Origin: Chara braunii
Taxonomy: Eukaryota; Streptophyta; Charophyceae; Charales; Characeae
Direction of reading: 5' to 3'
Length of the DNA stretch: 43,472 bases
Assembly (NCBI GenBank): GCA_003427395.1
Contig: BFEA01001012.1
Span: forward strand, 74,982 to 118,453
A program made the position numbers and the translations under genes. The notes beneath the pieces were generated by a model, which made no database searches, had not been told where the DNA came from, and worked only from the letters and a program-made list of their open reading frames with translations. This document shows positions 20,868 through 32,039 of this stretch, in pieces (the first letter of the stretch is position 1; every line of letters begins with the position of its first letter).

Positions 20868-22604
20868 GGGCCTCGTTAGACCCTCCTTGGAAATCTGATT
20901 TTTAGGAAATCGGCATCGTTACACCGCGTCCTAATTCACCAAATTCCTTGAATGAATGTGAAAACGCTCCCGAGAGATTTCCTCGGATTCCTCAGAATCC
21001 CCAGCCAAAACGTCCTTGGATTCAAGGGGTCCTCGCGTTCAAGGAACCGTGATTGACGGAGTGTTCTGGAGCGAGTGCCGACAGTAAAATTTGGAGTTGA
21101 TGTTGGTGCACAGGTCGTCTGTGGTCCATTAGGCGGACATAGCTGGCCTCCAGTACCCGACGGGGCCCCAACGGCCTTCCACCGTTACCGTTGGCGTGGA
21201 AATGCGTGGAGGTGGTTCTTCAATTGCAAGGTGCTTCACGAAGCAGGGTTTTTCATGCGCGCATCGCCGACCGTGGTGTCCAACGGTCGAATTTTTTTAT
21301 TTTTCTACAAGCAATGTTGAAGCACTGTCAGCCAATTGCAGTCATCTGCCTAGCGTGTTTTGTCAACTATTGTCGGGCGCATTGATGCAAGCTTTGTTTG
21401 CTGCGATTCATGGCAGACGTCCTCCGGCGGTTCCCGCTCCTGCTGCTGGCCACTCTTCTCCTGCTCCTTGTCGTGTTGTTCCACGTGTGCGTTGTTGTGT
21501 GGGGTCATGGCAGCAGACAGAAACACTGAACGCAGTGAACGGTGAGGAAGACGACGATGAACAGGTGGGAAAACTCCAGCAGACAGCCTACGCTCGCCAT
21601 TGACTACTCCATTCCACAGCTTCTCCTTGTAGTAGCCCTCCGCCGTGTCGTCAACCTGTCGGAGATTCTTCCATATCCCTCCCGTCCTTCTCCTCATCCA
21701 CCGTCTCGGCGTCGCCCACGAGATCACACCCGATGCCATGGCGCGCAGAATTGCACAATGGATTCCGATAACGACACACAATCGGGTGCATCCATCACTT
21801 GTTGCATCAACTGCCTCTGCCTGCGAACGAACAATCTCATCATCAGGCGAGTTGTTCTCTCAATGTGATAACACATGGCGACGACTGACACAACTGCGAC
21901 CACCGTGTTTCTCTTCAATGCCGTTAATGCCTTTGCACCACCCGGGAGCTCTCAATGCCTTTGCACCACCCGGGAGCTCTCGTTCCATCGGCAAGCACCC
22001 ACCAGTCGTTCGCCCGTTGGCGCCCTCGTTGCACCCTCTGCACATCGATGGGGACCGCGCTCGCACTCTCTACATTTCATGGAAGCGTTACGTTCGCGCT
22101 AAGCTGTGACGGTCCGAAGAGCATGCGGAACACAAAGGCGACGTCGCAGTAGAGAACCGTTACGCATGCACGCTACGTCACCCAACATTCCAATGCCCGC
22201 CTTTTAAGCCATGGCCGCCATCACTCCTCTGCACAGACGTTTCACCCCAGTCTCCAGGCCAGCCGTAGGGACGCCTGACACACGGATGTGTCACAACGGA
22301 GGGTTCAAAATTTGAAATTGGAACGGGGATGTTGGCGCCCTTTTCTTTCGTCAGCCCGGTAGGCCTCCCTACCGTCGCCATTGGACCACGCCCGAGGACG
22401 CACAGGCATCCCAGCACGATGATGGACATCCACCCCCGCGGCCGCGTGTATGCGTATGAAATTGGCCGTTGGAGACCTCCAAGGGTTTTCCTTGGGACCC
22501 ATTGAATTAGGACGCGGTGTAACGATGACGCCGAAAACCGAAAAATTTTCCAAGGACTTCATCCTAATTCCTGAGGATTTTCCAAGGAGGGTCTAACGAG
22601 GCCC
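20868..22604. mobile_element. PIF/Harbinger-like DNA element, internally decayed
   Basis: Terminal inverted repeats of 26 perfect bases start GGGCCTCGTTAGACCCTCC, and similarity continues for about 75 bp, including CATCGTTACACCGCGTCCTA on both arms. Flanking TGA (20865-20867 and 22605-22607) is a 3-bp target duplication. The GGGCC ends and 3-bp duplication suit PIF/Harbinger. It lies in the gypsy leader. Only a small transposase-like remnant is visible, so it is non-autonomous. Confidence 0.8.
21350..21781 (-). pseudogene. possible Harbinger protein remnant
   Basis: A 143-codon minus-strand frame inside the Harbinger-like element. The stretch AMASGVISWATPRRWMRRR and then GGIWKNLRQVDDTAEGYYKEK reads like the start of a plant-algal Harbinger nuclease; after that it becomes unrelated. 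No catalytic DDE motifs are present. Assignment rests on style and context only. Confidence 0.4.
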
Positions 22605-22692
22605 TGACTTGCTGAATATTTAACTCGGTCAGACATATGCTGTGGTAGGCCCCAATGAGGGCACTAGTGAAGACAGTGTTTTGCTCTAGCTG

Positions 22693-24600
22693 ATGAGCGG
22701 TATTGGTAGTGGGGAAGGAACAACTGATGATAGGAGGTTGACACACAGGGATACTCAATGTATTCCTGTAGTGTTCCAGGTTATGCTACCAGGGGATGAA
22801 AGAAGATTTCAGGCCGAAGCAAGGGCCAATCGTTTGCGGGCTGCTAGGGAGGCAGCAGCAGTGGCAGAACGTGCGTTAGCAGCGGCAACAACTAGTGTTG
22901 ACGCCATGGCTACTTCTGCAACGACTTTTCAAGGTCAGCAAACGTCAGGAACTTTCGCTTCAACAAGTAGAATTACTCCACTTACAACTTGAGAAGGATC
23001 TCAGAGATGCTACCGAAAGAGAAAGTAAAATTAGAAATAGAAAAGCTAAGACTGGAGAGCAGAGAGGTCGACAAAGTTTTAAAAGGGTTAGACAAGTTTC
23101 TCCTCGATGACGCAGGTAAAGTCATCAAGGCGAGCATGCTGAGCATGCAGGAATATCTCGACAGCAGGCTGGAGGACATCCAGTCCACCCTTGATCAGAT
23201 ATTGAGTGTCGTGCAAGGAAGGAAAGACCAATCCCTTCCACAACAGGCGGGCCCAATGTCAGGCCGCCAACAAATTTTCCATTGCCACCCGAGTATCCGA
23301 CGATGACATGCCTCTTTGCCCCTCAGTTTGGTGTCCCACCAGGTGGTACGTCAGCAGCAGTTGCATATACTGCTACTTCTTTATCCTCAGGTCCAGCTGC
23401 TGCAGCTCCAGGGCAGCAGCTGGTCCAACAAGTTGTGCAGCAACAGGTTCTAACTGGACCACAACAACAGTGGTTTCTAAAGACCCCATTGAAACCGCCT
23501 TATACCTTCTCTGGAGATACGAAGGATGAGGCCCTCGACACTTAATTGAGGACAGTTCCAGTGTGGGTGAGGGTCAAGCGTACGCTGCAAGAGGAGGAAG
23601 GTCTAACAATTGCCTCTTACCTTGAGGGTTCGACAACAAGATGGCTAGATGGGTTAGTCGCATCCCGGGGCTATGGTAGGAGAATGAACGACTGGGCTAA
23701 AACCCAAACACTAGAAAGCTTTATGGACTTGGTTGAAGCACAATGGCACAACCCTCAGCAGGCTCAGCAAGCAACTGATGTGTTGGTCGGGATTGATACA
23801 AAGAGGTACAAGACTGTGCGAGAGCTCACCAGTGCCGTAGAGAAGTTGATCGTTGTCCCAGGAACGTTACGACCCACAAGTCCTACTGACCATGTTCTTG
23901 TGGTGTCTTTCCACAAACATTAAGAACTTGATGGCTAGTGAGGCCACCCTCGAGTATCACAACCTCAATTCCTTCAACAAGACAACCTTGGATATAGAGG
24001 CTAAGCTAGGAGGGATGCAGCAGGTTGCTACGAACGAAAGGTAGAAGAAGATCCCACAAGAATGGAAGAAGGGGCCTCGACAGATGATGGTTGACTCCGA
24101 TGGGGGTCAAATTGAAATCGATGACCTTTCCGAACTTGTGGAAGGTACAGAGTTAGGCAGCGAGGAGAGTCTAGAGGGTGGAAATCTCGCTGCAGCAACC
24201 AAAGGAAAGGTTGCTGGTCACGACAAGGGCGACCAGCAAAAGAGTTAGGGGAAGGTCCGAAACTCGCCCAACACTCTAGACTTGGGTGAGAGCTGGTCTT
24301 GAACAAGATGTGTGGAGGGACTGATACATGTGGGGTGCTTGCATAAACTGCGGTGAGTACGACCATCAACAATTTACATGCAAGAATGCGAAGGTCTCTC
24401 ACAAGATCCCACCCAAAGGAGGTTTTGGAAGATCATCTGCTGAGGGTGGTTCGTCTAGAGTTCATCCCAAGGAAACACATCGGGCCAATAAAGGTTATTA
24501 TTGCCTCTACTCGTGCTGAAGTGGATGATGTTCCCTCACCACTTCAAGGGTTGGCCGGAGCTATTGACTCGCTTGTCACCCACAAACGCATCTAAGACCA
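22693..24600 (+). pseudogene. Ty3/gypsy gag, fragmented
   Basis: Gag forms the retrotransposon particle and packages its RNA. Starting at ATG 22693, fragments in several frames give an Ala/Arg/Glu-rich N-terminus, a coiled-coil-like stretch (about 22989-23260: KLEIEKLRLESREVDKVL), a capsid-like retrotrans_gag region at 23546-23923 (EEEGLTIASYLEGSTTRWLD, SFMDLVEAQWHNPQQA), and a CCHC zinc knuckle at 24337-24378 (CINCGEYDHQQFTC). Frameshifts and stops separate them (for example stops at 22990, 23546 and 23921). Confidence 0.75.
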
Positions 24601-24639
24601 AACGATACTCTTCGTTAGATGTGTCTGAGGCCTTAGAGG

Positions 24640-25075
24640 CCTTAGAGACAGAGTGGTCAGCAAGAGACCCTCGTGAGTCTTGGGTGGCATTGTCAAGAGG
24701 TCCTAGAGGGGAGCACTTCATTGTGGAGGTCGGTGTAGGAGGCCGCAAATGCGACGCCTTAGAAGACATTGGCTCCACGCAAAACTTCATAAGTTGGGAC
24801 CGCTTTTAGGGAACAAGGTGCAAAGCTTGAGAAGATATGTAACTTCTACTCTGGCCAACAAAGAGCACGTGGTAGTAAATGACTACGTCAAGGACGTGGT
24901 CTGTAGCTTCTATGGAGGAGGGAAACTTAATCATAGGATTTCGTTTTTGGTTAGGGACGACCTACCATTTAACATGTTGTCAGGTATTACTACCTCGAGG
25001 TTGCCAAACCCCAATTTGATTGGGACCGAAAGGTGCTTTAGCATGTGCTGCCAGATGGGAAAACTGGTAGACTAG
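24640..25075 (+). pseudogene. Ty3/gypsy aspartic protease, degenerate
   Basis: The retropepsin active-site signature expected as D-T/S-G is DIG here (EDIGSTQNFIS, about 24761-24793), followed in another frame by ISFLVRDDLPFNMLSGI (about 24938-24988), which matches the protease C-terminal strand. A stop at 24807-24809 and a frameshift lie between. Confidence 0.7.
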
Positions 25076-25299
25076 CAAAGTACAGGGCTAGCAGGTTAGT
25101 TGACTCCTATGGTTGGACGTGATCGTCAACGTTAAGAACCAAGAGGAGGGTATGTACTCGATCTTCGTCTCTGAGAAAGGGTAGGCTGTTACATCACCCT
25201 CAGAAATCGAAGTCGTCGTCGTTAGGTACCCTGATTTTGAGGAGCCTTTGGGAGTCGTTGAGAGGGAGGTTGTCCACGCCATAGAAATCATCCCAGGTA

Positions 25300-26070
25300 G
25301 TAAAATACCGAAGGGGAGGATCTATAGGAAGGGTCCGGCCGGGTTGGATGAACTTCGCCAAGAACAAAAAGAGCTCACGGAGAAGGGTTGGATAGGGCTG
25401 GATACGGCGTAGTACATCTCTTCATGGATCACCAGTTTTATTTGTATCAAAGAAAGGGGGATCTTTGAGGATGTGCATTGATTATAGAGGCCTCAATACC
25501 ATCACGGTGAAGAATGTCGAGCCTCTACTCCGCACTGCCGACCTATTGGATAGGGTGCAGGGATGTAGCTATGTTTCAAAGATAGACTTAAAATCGAGGT
25601 ACCATCAAATTGCAATTAGACCAGAGGACCAGCACAAAACTGCTTTTCAGACCAGCTACGGTCTGTATGAGTTTGTGGTGATGCCTTTTGGCCTTTGCAA
25701 TGCGCCGGGTACATTCCATTACGCCATGAATAGGATATTTCACGACTACTTCGACGAGTTTATCGTCGTGTACCTCGACGGTATTCTTATCTTTGGTAAG
25801 ACATTTGAGGAGCATGCACAACACATTGACCCGGTGCTTGGACTCCTGTGACAACACAATTATAAGATGGACTTGGAGAAATGCGAGTTTGGTCGCACCA
25901 AGATCTTATATTTGGGTCATTAGGTATATGCTGAAGGAGTTAGGCTGGAAAATTCGACGGTGGCTAGCATTCGTGACTGGTCGCTACCTCAGTCTGTGAC
26001 AAAGGTTAGTTTTTTCTCGGGGATGACAGACTACTACCGCAACTTTGTAAAGAACTATATAGCACGGTGG
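25300..26070 (+). pseudogene. Ty3/gypsy reverse transcriptase with mutated active site
   Basis: Copies retrotransposon RNA into DNA. The palm begins near 25432 (SPVLFVSKKGGSLRMCIDYR), continues with KIDLKSRYHQIAI, the FVVMPFGLCNAPGTF motif and VVYLDGILIF. The catalytic YxDD motif is YLDG, so the second aspartate is lost. The frame ends in a stop at 25849-25851 (CTCCTG then TGA) and resumes with frameshifts through the thumb (about 25860-26070). Confidence 0.85.
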
Positions 26071-26570
26071 CAGCCCCCTTGACTGATCTAACTCGCCTTG
26101 ACATGCTATGGGAATGGACTAACGAATGCAAGAGAGCCTTCCAACGATTGAAGCACGCTCTCATGCATCATGAGGTTCTCATGCTCCCTAATCCCGAGAA
26201 GCCATTCATTGCTACCACTAATGCAGGCCAATACGACATTGACGCAGTGCTGGCTCAGTAGGAGGGGAAGAAGTTAAGGCCAATCGAGTGCATGAGCAAA
26301 ACGATGTCATTAAAGAAACTAGCGAAGTCCACCTACGAGAGGGAACTCTACGCCCTGTACAAAGCTCTAGTCCACTGGAGACATTATCTTTTGGGCAGAT
26401 TCTTCCATTGACCATCAAACACTCAAGTGGATCAAGACACAACCTGTTTTCCCCGATGCACTGAAACATTGGAATGAGGTCATAGATCAATATGACTACA
26501 AGCTAGACTACGTGAAGGGAGAATACAATAAGTTTAGTGATGCACTTTCACGAAGGGCGACTACCTAGGT
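26071..26570 (+). pseudogene. Ty3/gypsy RNase H, degenerate
   Basis: Continues from RT: PNPEKPFIATTNAGQYDIDA in the place of the usual TTDASQYGIGAVL, so the first catalytic Asp is Asn. Then a TAG at 26259, STYERELYALYKAL (with the Glu kept), and DYVKGEYNKFSDALSRRA with the final conserved Asp. At least two in-frame stops. Confidence 0.8.
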
Positions 26571-26852
26571 GCGCTAATTACTGAATTTGGCTTATCTGGC
26601 GAGATGACTTGACCATTGGTGGAGGCCTTCGAGAAAGACCCTGTCATGATGGACATCATCCATAAGATGGAGGCCAAGGATAAGGCCACATCAGACGAGT
26701 CTGTGATGGTGGATGGGTTGCTTTTTCTTGAGAAGGCAGGATGCAAAAGATTGTGTGTGTCGTCTAGTGAATCTTTGCGTAGTTTATTTATAGGAGAATG
26801 TCATGATGTGACAGGGCATTCGGATACAAAAAGACTAAATTTAACTTAGTAC
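26571..26852 (+). pseudogene. integrase N-terminal part, left of insertion
   Basis: Includes ECHDVTGHSDTKRLNL (about 26799-26847), the His-His half of the integrase HHCC zinc-binding domain. The coding sequence is cut at 26852 by the insertion. Confidence 0.75.
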
Positions 26853-29313
26853 TGTGACGAACCACTTTCTGCGGTGCGTGACTTTCTGCGCAACTGCAAT
26901 GAGGGGTCCTAAGCTGGGAAGGAAGGGCTACCTACGGGAGATTGGGATGGATGGGAAATTGCATCGGTGTCCTCGCTTCTTCGTCTTTTTCGTCGCCTCC
27001 TTTTTCGCCTCCTTTTTCGATGGTTGGGTTCAAAACTGGGCGTGTCCCGGGATGATTGGTTGATTGGTCGGTTGAATGGCTGGCGCGCTGTCATGCGCGC
27101 GATTAATAAATGTTGACGTCGCTTCTTTTTGTTTCGGGCTCGGACCTTTTAGGCGTGGACGTCGCGCTGGAATTTTGCTTCGTTCTTTTTTAATTCTTTT
27201 TCGAATCTTGTCGAGCCCCGAGGGCTCTCGGAATTTCGGATTTCCCTTTCGGAATTTGTGCTTTTCGCCTTAGATAGGAATTTATGAATTTTGTAATTAG
27301 GATTTTTTGTAGCCTCGCGGTGCTTTTTGTTTACGCGCTTCGTCGCGCGGCTGCAACGGAACTCTGATTAGTCGGCGCCTTTAATCGTGTGTGTAACTGT
27401 AATTTTGGGCGGGCGCCATTGTAACTGTATCTTTCTTCTTGTGCTTCGTCTTTCCCGCCCTTCTTCTCTATCTTTTCGTTGTGTTTTGGTAGTCGGGGTC
27501 TGCATGATCGGATCGATGCGTGGAGAGCGGCTACGTCCCCCACGTCGCGGCCCGGTCATGCAGAATGCAGGCGCTCCCTCTCTAATCTTCTTTCTAAGCC
27601 CTTGTAATTCCGTGTTCTTCGCGCATGCATGCACGCTATAAATTCCGGCTGCGCGATTAGTTAGCTCTCTTAACCAGCTGTTGGAAGCTCGGAGTAGCGC
27701 GATCAGTGAGGGTCGGCTCACGAGCGAAGTAAGAGGTGAGTTGAAGTGGGAGTTGGGCGACCCGACGAGCTGGTGCCAAACGCGTGGGGTTGACGCGGGC
27801 CACGACGGACTATGGGCGCGGGCGAACCTGACGGGTGAGGGAGGACTAAGCGGGGTGACGACTTCGTGGGTTGGTGCGCGACGACGGACTGTCCGCATCG
27901 GAGAGAGAGGGAGAGAGAGGAAGAGGGAGCTGAGGTTGATGGACGCGGATTTGCTGTTTCTTTTGTCTTTTCTCTCCCTCTGCTGGTGTATATAAATTTT
28001 GGTTTCGGATCAGGGCGATTTGCCCGTTTTTGTTTTCGGAAACTTGGTTTGGTTTTCTTTCGCCCACACTCGTCTTTGTGATTTCCATCTCGGATATTGA
28101 GTGCATTATGTTGAATTAATGGATGTTATGTCTGGTTGCTTGTCCATATGTATGATCGTTGCCTTTGCTAATCGTCCTGATGCATTCATGAGTAGGGTAG
28201 GAATTTTTGCGTAGTCATCAATACTGCTTCCGTTCTTGTTTACCCATTGATTGAGCTGTTGCGATTGTTGCATCTTGTGGGCTCAGAAATTACGAAGTGA
28301 TTAGATGATCGGATAGTTGTTTTGCCCAGAAACCAGCAAACGTCACAGGGGCGCGCGTAGGTGTGATCTGATTTGCGCACTTACACGTGTCCCCGCGCGT
28401 CGATTCACAACCCACCACATATAAAAAGGTTAACGATTGCGGGGATATTGCCTGACTGGATGGGGCCATCTTGCGTCCGCAATGACACAATCATCCCGTG
28501 TGAACACGTGTAAGCGCGACCCGATTCACGCGGCCTACACATACTCACATGCGGTGATCGCAATCGACGAAGATACACCCTTATGAATTTCGCGGCCCTA
28601 CGATGATATAATGACACACTCCGGGAACTCAGATTCGTCGTACGACCACCCCTTGGATTGAGGAGTGCCTCCGATAGAGGTTCCCTTGCCTAACCGAGAA
28701 CCGACTATGCCCTAGGGAGTTCCACTGTGCCACAACCAGCGATCCACGGTGTTCTGATTTCCCCACTTCGGACCACACCCATTACTTTATTTCCCCTGGC
28801 TTTGTCGTTATCTCCACTAATTTCCCTCCCTTCCGTCTTCTTCTCCCGTATTATCAACTCAGGGTTATCCCGTGGAAAGCCATAGCCCCCTACTGGCCCC
28901 GCACGCCCTGCGGAAACTGCCGACAGCGCGGCAACAAGAGAGCCTCGGGACCGCGAGGGCCTAACCAGAACGTGCGACGACCGGCGCCACGCGGCGAGAA
29001 CCGACGACCTGACTCATCGGGATCACACCCACCCCGAAGGGAGCTTTCGATGAACCGCCGTCCTCAACACAGATGGATCGAACGATCATAAATGACCCGC
29101 GCAGGCCATCTGCCTTATGACCAGAAGTGGCCCGCCCTCTTTGCCAAATTGCACCCGTGCCCCCGAAAAACCTTGCCACAGGAGATCTCTGCTCTGACCT
29201 GGGACTCCACCCCCACTTTCCCCAAAAATCCTTGGCACACCCCTTTTCGCACTTCCAGGCCCACACCCCACTCCGATCAGGAAGTCGCGCTGGGCGTGAG
29301 GTTGGGCGTCACA
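26853..29313 (+). mobile_element. probable solo LTR, 2461 bp
   Basis: Starts TGTGACG and ends CGTCACA (7-bp perfect inverted ends with TG...CA, the LTR hallmark). GTAC flanks both sides (26849-26852 and 29314-29317). No primer site, polypurine tract or pol motif was found inside, and the ends do not recur internally as two LTRs, so a solo LTR left by recombination is the best reading. Removing it and one GTAC makes the integrase frame continuous. Confidence 0.8.
27636..27644 (+). promoter_or_regulatory. TATA-like motif in solo LTR
   Basis: CTATAAATT near the middle of the LTR, where pol II transcription would start. A second candidate, GTATATAAAT, lies at 27988-27997. Confidence 0.4.
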
Positions 29314-29317
29314 GTAC

Positions 29318-29988
29318 AATGTTTTTGGTGGTTGGTCGGCTATGCTTTATGATGCAAAAAGTTTTGTCCAGACTTGTCAAGTCTCCCAACGAGAGACAAG
29401 TCGCGGACTCAAGCACCACTTGGGTTACTCAAGGCCTTGCCCATTCCTACAGGTCCGGGACAGAGTGTTTCCATGGACTTGATGGACACCCTCGTTACCA
29501 GCAAGAGCGGCAAGAGGCACATTTTTGTCATAGTTGACCGGTTCACTAAGTATGCTAGACTAATTGCCATGCCCGAGACTGCAAAGACTGAGCACGTCAT
29601 GAAGTTATTCATGGATAACTGGGTGCGTGATTTTGGACCGCCCAAGACAAAAAAAAGCGATAGAGATGTCTGGTTCACGAGCGAGATGTGGAAAAAGGCT
29701 GCTGAACAGATGGGCAGCCAACTCCAAATGATGTTGGGGAATCCCCACGAAGCCAACAGTCAAGCGGAACAGATGAACCGTGTGGTGCAACACCTGCTGA
29801 GGCACTACATCAAGCCCAGCCAGGATGATTGGGATGAGAAGTTGCCTCTCATCGCCATCCTGTACAACAACGTTGTTCACATCGCCACCGACGTCAATCC
29901 GAATGAGCTGCATTTCGGGTGGAAACCTAGATCTGCACTAGACTTCTCCTTCCTGAAAAACGACCAGCTGCAACTCGTGGAACCATAG
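29318..29988 (+). pseudogene. Ty3/gypsy integrase core
   Basis: Inserts the cDNA copy into the genome. Right of the insertion, the CxxC half of the zinc domain is damaged. From about 29374 a 204-codon frame holds the DDE core: first Asp in SVSMDLMDTL (about 29470), second in SDRDVWFTS (about 29660), Glu in NSQAEQMNRV (about 29770), with spacing typical of the family. RHIFVIVDRFTKYARLI and HFGWKPRS are also family marks. A TAG at 29986-29988 ends it early. Confidence 0.9.
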
Positions 29989-30547
29989 AATTTGGTGTCC
30001 AATATGAGAAGCTGCTGCTGCAGGTTGTCGAGCATATTAGAGAATCTCAATAGGCCATGATTGCCTTTGAGAACAGACATGACGACAGCCCACATTTCAG
30101 ATAGGGGAACGTGTCTGGGTAAAGGCTAGTGAGTTAGGACAAAAAATTGGCATCTCAAGAAAGTTAGTGCTTCAGTACTTCGGTCCTTGGGAAGTCCTGG
30201 ACATTGTGGGTAGTGATCCGGATGGTCGCTGCTATGTGATTAGAATCCCTGGTCATCTGCGTACCTACCCTGTGTTTCACGCTTCGAAGCTTGCACTGTT
30301 CGTTGAGACTTACAAGTTCCCATCAAGGAGATCAATGCTGCCCCCAACCATGGATGGCCACGTGGACATTGAGGACATTGTGGATCATCGAGATCTGCCT
30401 GTTCCAAAGCCAGCTGGCAGAGGAAGACCGCCAAAACCAACCGGAGAATATCGGGTCAGATTCAGGCATCACACGGATCAAAATGAAGCTTGTTGGTTCA
30501 CGAAGGAGGAACTGATTAAGATAGCGCCTCAGGTCGTCGAAGAGTAG
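29989..30547 (+). pseudogene. integrase C-terminus with chromodomain-like tail
   Basis: After several stops and frameshifts, the open part 30167-30547 reads FGPWEVLDIVGSDPDGRCYV, then YPVFHASKL, the standard region before the chromodomain. VDIEDIVDHRDLPV...YRVRFRHHTDQNEACWFTKEEL then resembles the divergent plant chromovirus chromodomain (W kept, Y-V-R-F strand). It would target insertion to chromatin. Stop TAG at 30545-30547. Confidence 0.85.
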
Positions 30548-30606
30548 GAACGAAGATTAAAGGGGAAAACACCTGAGTAGAAGCATCTCAACGGACTTTC
30601 AAAGCT

Positions 30607-30619
30607 AAGGGGGATGGAA
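30607..30619 (+). other. polypurine tract
   Basis: AAGGGGGATGGAA directly precedes the TG of the 3' LTR; it would prime plus-strand DNA synthesis. Confidence 0.8.
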
Positions 30620-31020
30620 TGTGAGGACTTTGCCCTCACAATGGCTGCTCGGCCACGACCTTTCAATGCCCAAGCCCCCCCCCTCTCCCAAGGAAGGAGC
30701 GTGCCCGCCCTAAGTGAAGGCGGGCCTGTATTCGACATGGGGACCCGGTTACACCATTTCTGCATGGTGGGCGCCAGACATTTGCCATGTGCTACTTGGT
30801 TACAGAAGCCCTGCTCGTGAGAAGAAACAAAATCTTCGAGGAAGCTTCCAACTTCCTGGAGGCTTGTACGTGGAAGCAGGGCTTTTGGCCTATCAGAAAA
30901 CAACGAACACGTCACAGGCTGCGTGGGGTGGTTGGGTGCATCTCGAAGGTGCGATCCCAGGCAACTGTCTGCGTGGGCCTGGGCGCAGACACTTTGGCCC
31001 AACGTGAAGCTACTGGGCCC
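30620..31020 (+). repeat. 3' LTR, left part
   Basis: Starts TGTGAGGACTTTGCCCTCAC and aligns with 18337-18735 of the 5' LTR. It is cut at 31020 by the hAT insertion. The last eight bases, CTGGGCCC, are the duplicated target. Confidence 0.95.
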
Positions 31021-31029
31021 CAGAGGTGG

Positions 31030-31330
31030 CAAACGGGTACCCGGCCGTACCCAACTGTAACCGCCAGGTTACGAGCGGGTATGGGTACCCCTTCCGAAGG
31101 GGTAGTTGTGCACGGGCAGGCACAAAGCAAAGGTGGTGTTTGTTAGGGCGGGCACAATTGCTCTTTTTGGATATCATGGGTGGGTAGGGGCAGGTAGGCG
31201 TAGGGGCGGAAAAAAAAACCCGGGTATGGGCTGCCAGAAATTTTTTTTTATACGGGTATGGGCAGGTACCGTTGGCGGAAATCAGAAAAAGGTGGGTACG
31301 GGCGGGTACAAGCTCCCACCGGGTAACCGT
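31030..31330. repeat. left subterminal GGGTAC/GGGTATGGG-rich region
   Basis: Many irregular copies of GGGTAY and GGGTGGGTA-type motifs, with GGGTACCCGGCCGTACCC (imperfect palindrome) nearest the end. Subterminal repeats are usual transposase-binding sites in hAT; here that role is inferred. Confidence 0.6.
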
Positions 31331-31866
31331 GGTACCACCCGTTCCTTTCGCCCCCCCCCCCCCCTCCCCCCCATTTCCCCCAGGTTCTCCCCCATTTCCC
31401 GCCAGCAGAACCTGGGGTCCTGTTTGAATGAAGGCGCGTCCTTTTTTTTTTCGGTTTAGCGCCGCCTCTGCTCCCGACTTCGAATCGGGCCTTTCGAGTG
31501 AGGCCTTTGAAGTCTGCCTCGATGTACTTTCCCAACTTCCAGCGGAATATTCAATGGCAATTTTGAAAACGTTGCCCAATGCCTCACGCCCGTTTGCATT
31601 GGCTCCCCTCACTGTTCCACAATCCCTGCCCGTTGTTGACGTCGCCCCACTCCCGAGTGACGAGTCCCTAGACTCCCCACCCGTTGTCGTCCGTGCTGCC
31701 CGTTGTTCTCCATCGTCGGAGCTCCAATGTCGTCGCCCTGTTGTCTGCCATCGTTGGAGCTCCCATGTCGTGTGCCCTTGCAGCACTGATCAGCGGGCAG
31801 TGAGGAGTCTGAGGACTCAAGAGGGAGTTGGAGACAAGACATCACGAGGCCGACACATAAGGTGGG

Positions 31867-31897
<31 letters not shown>

Positions 31898-31930
31898 GCG
31901 GTGTCAGCACGTGCCTGTTTTTTTTTTGTA
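31331..31930. other. hAT interior: poly(C), unassigned open frame, (TC)n
   Basis: A C run near 31350-31370 and a (TC)n run near 31870-31897. The plus-strand open frame from about 31450 to 31860 has no recognised domain, and its continuation is low complexity. Confidence 0.4.
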
Positions 31931-31965
31931 TCTTATTCGACGCGCGGCTGCCACGTCAGCATGCG

Positions 31966-32039
<74 letters not shown>

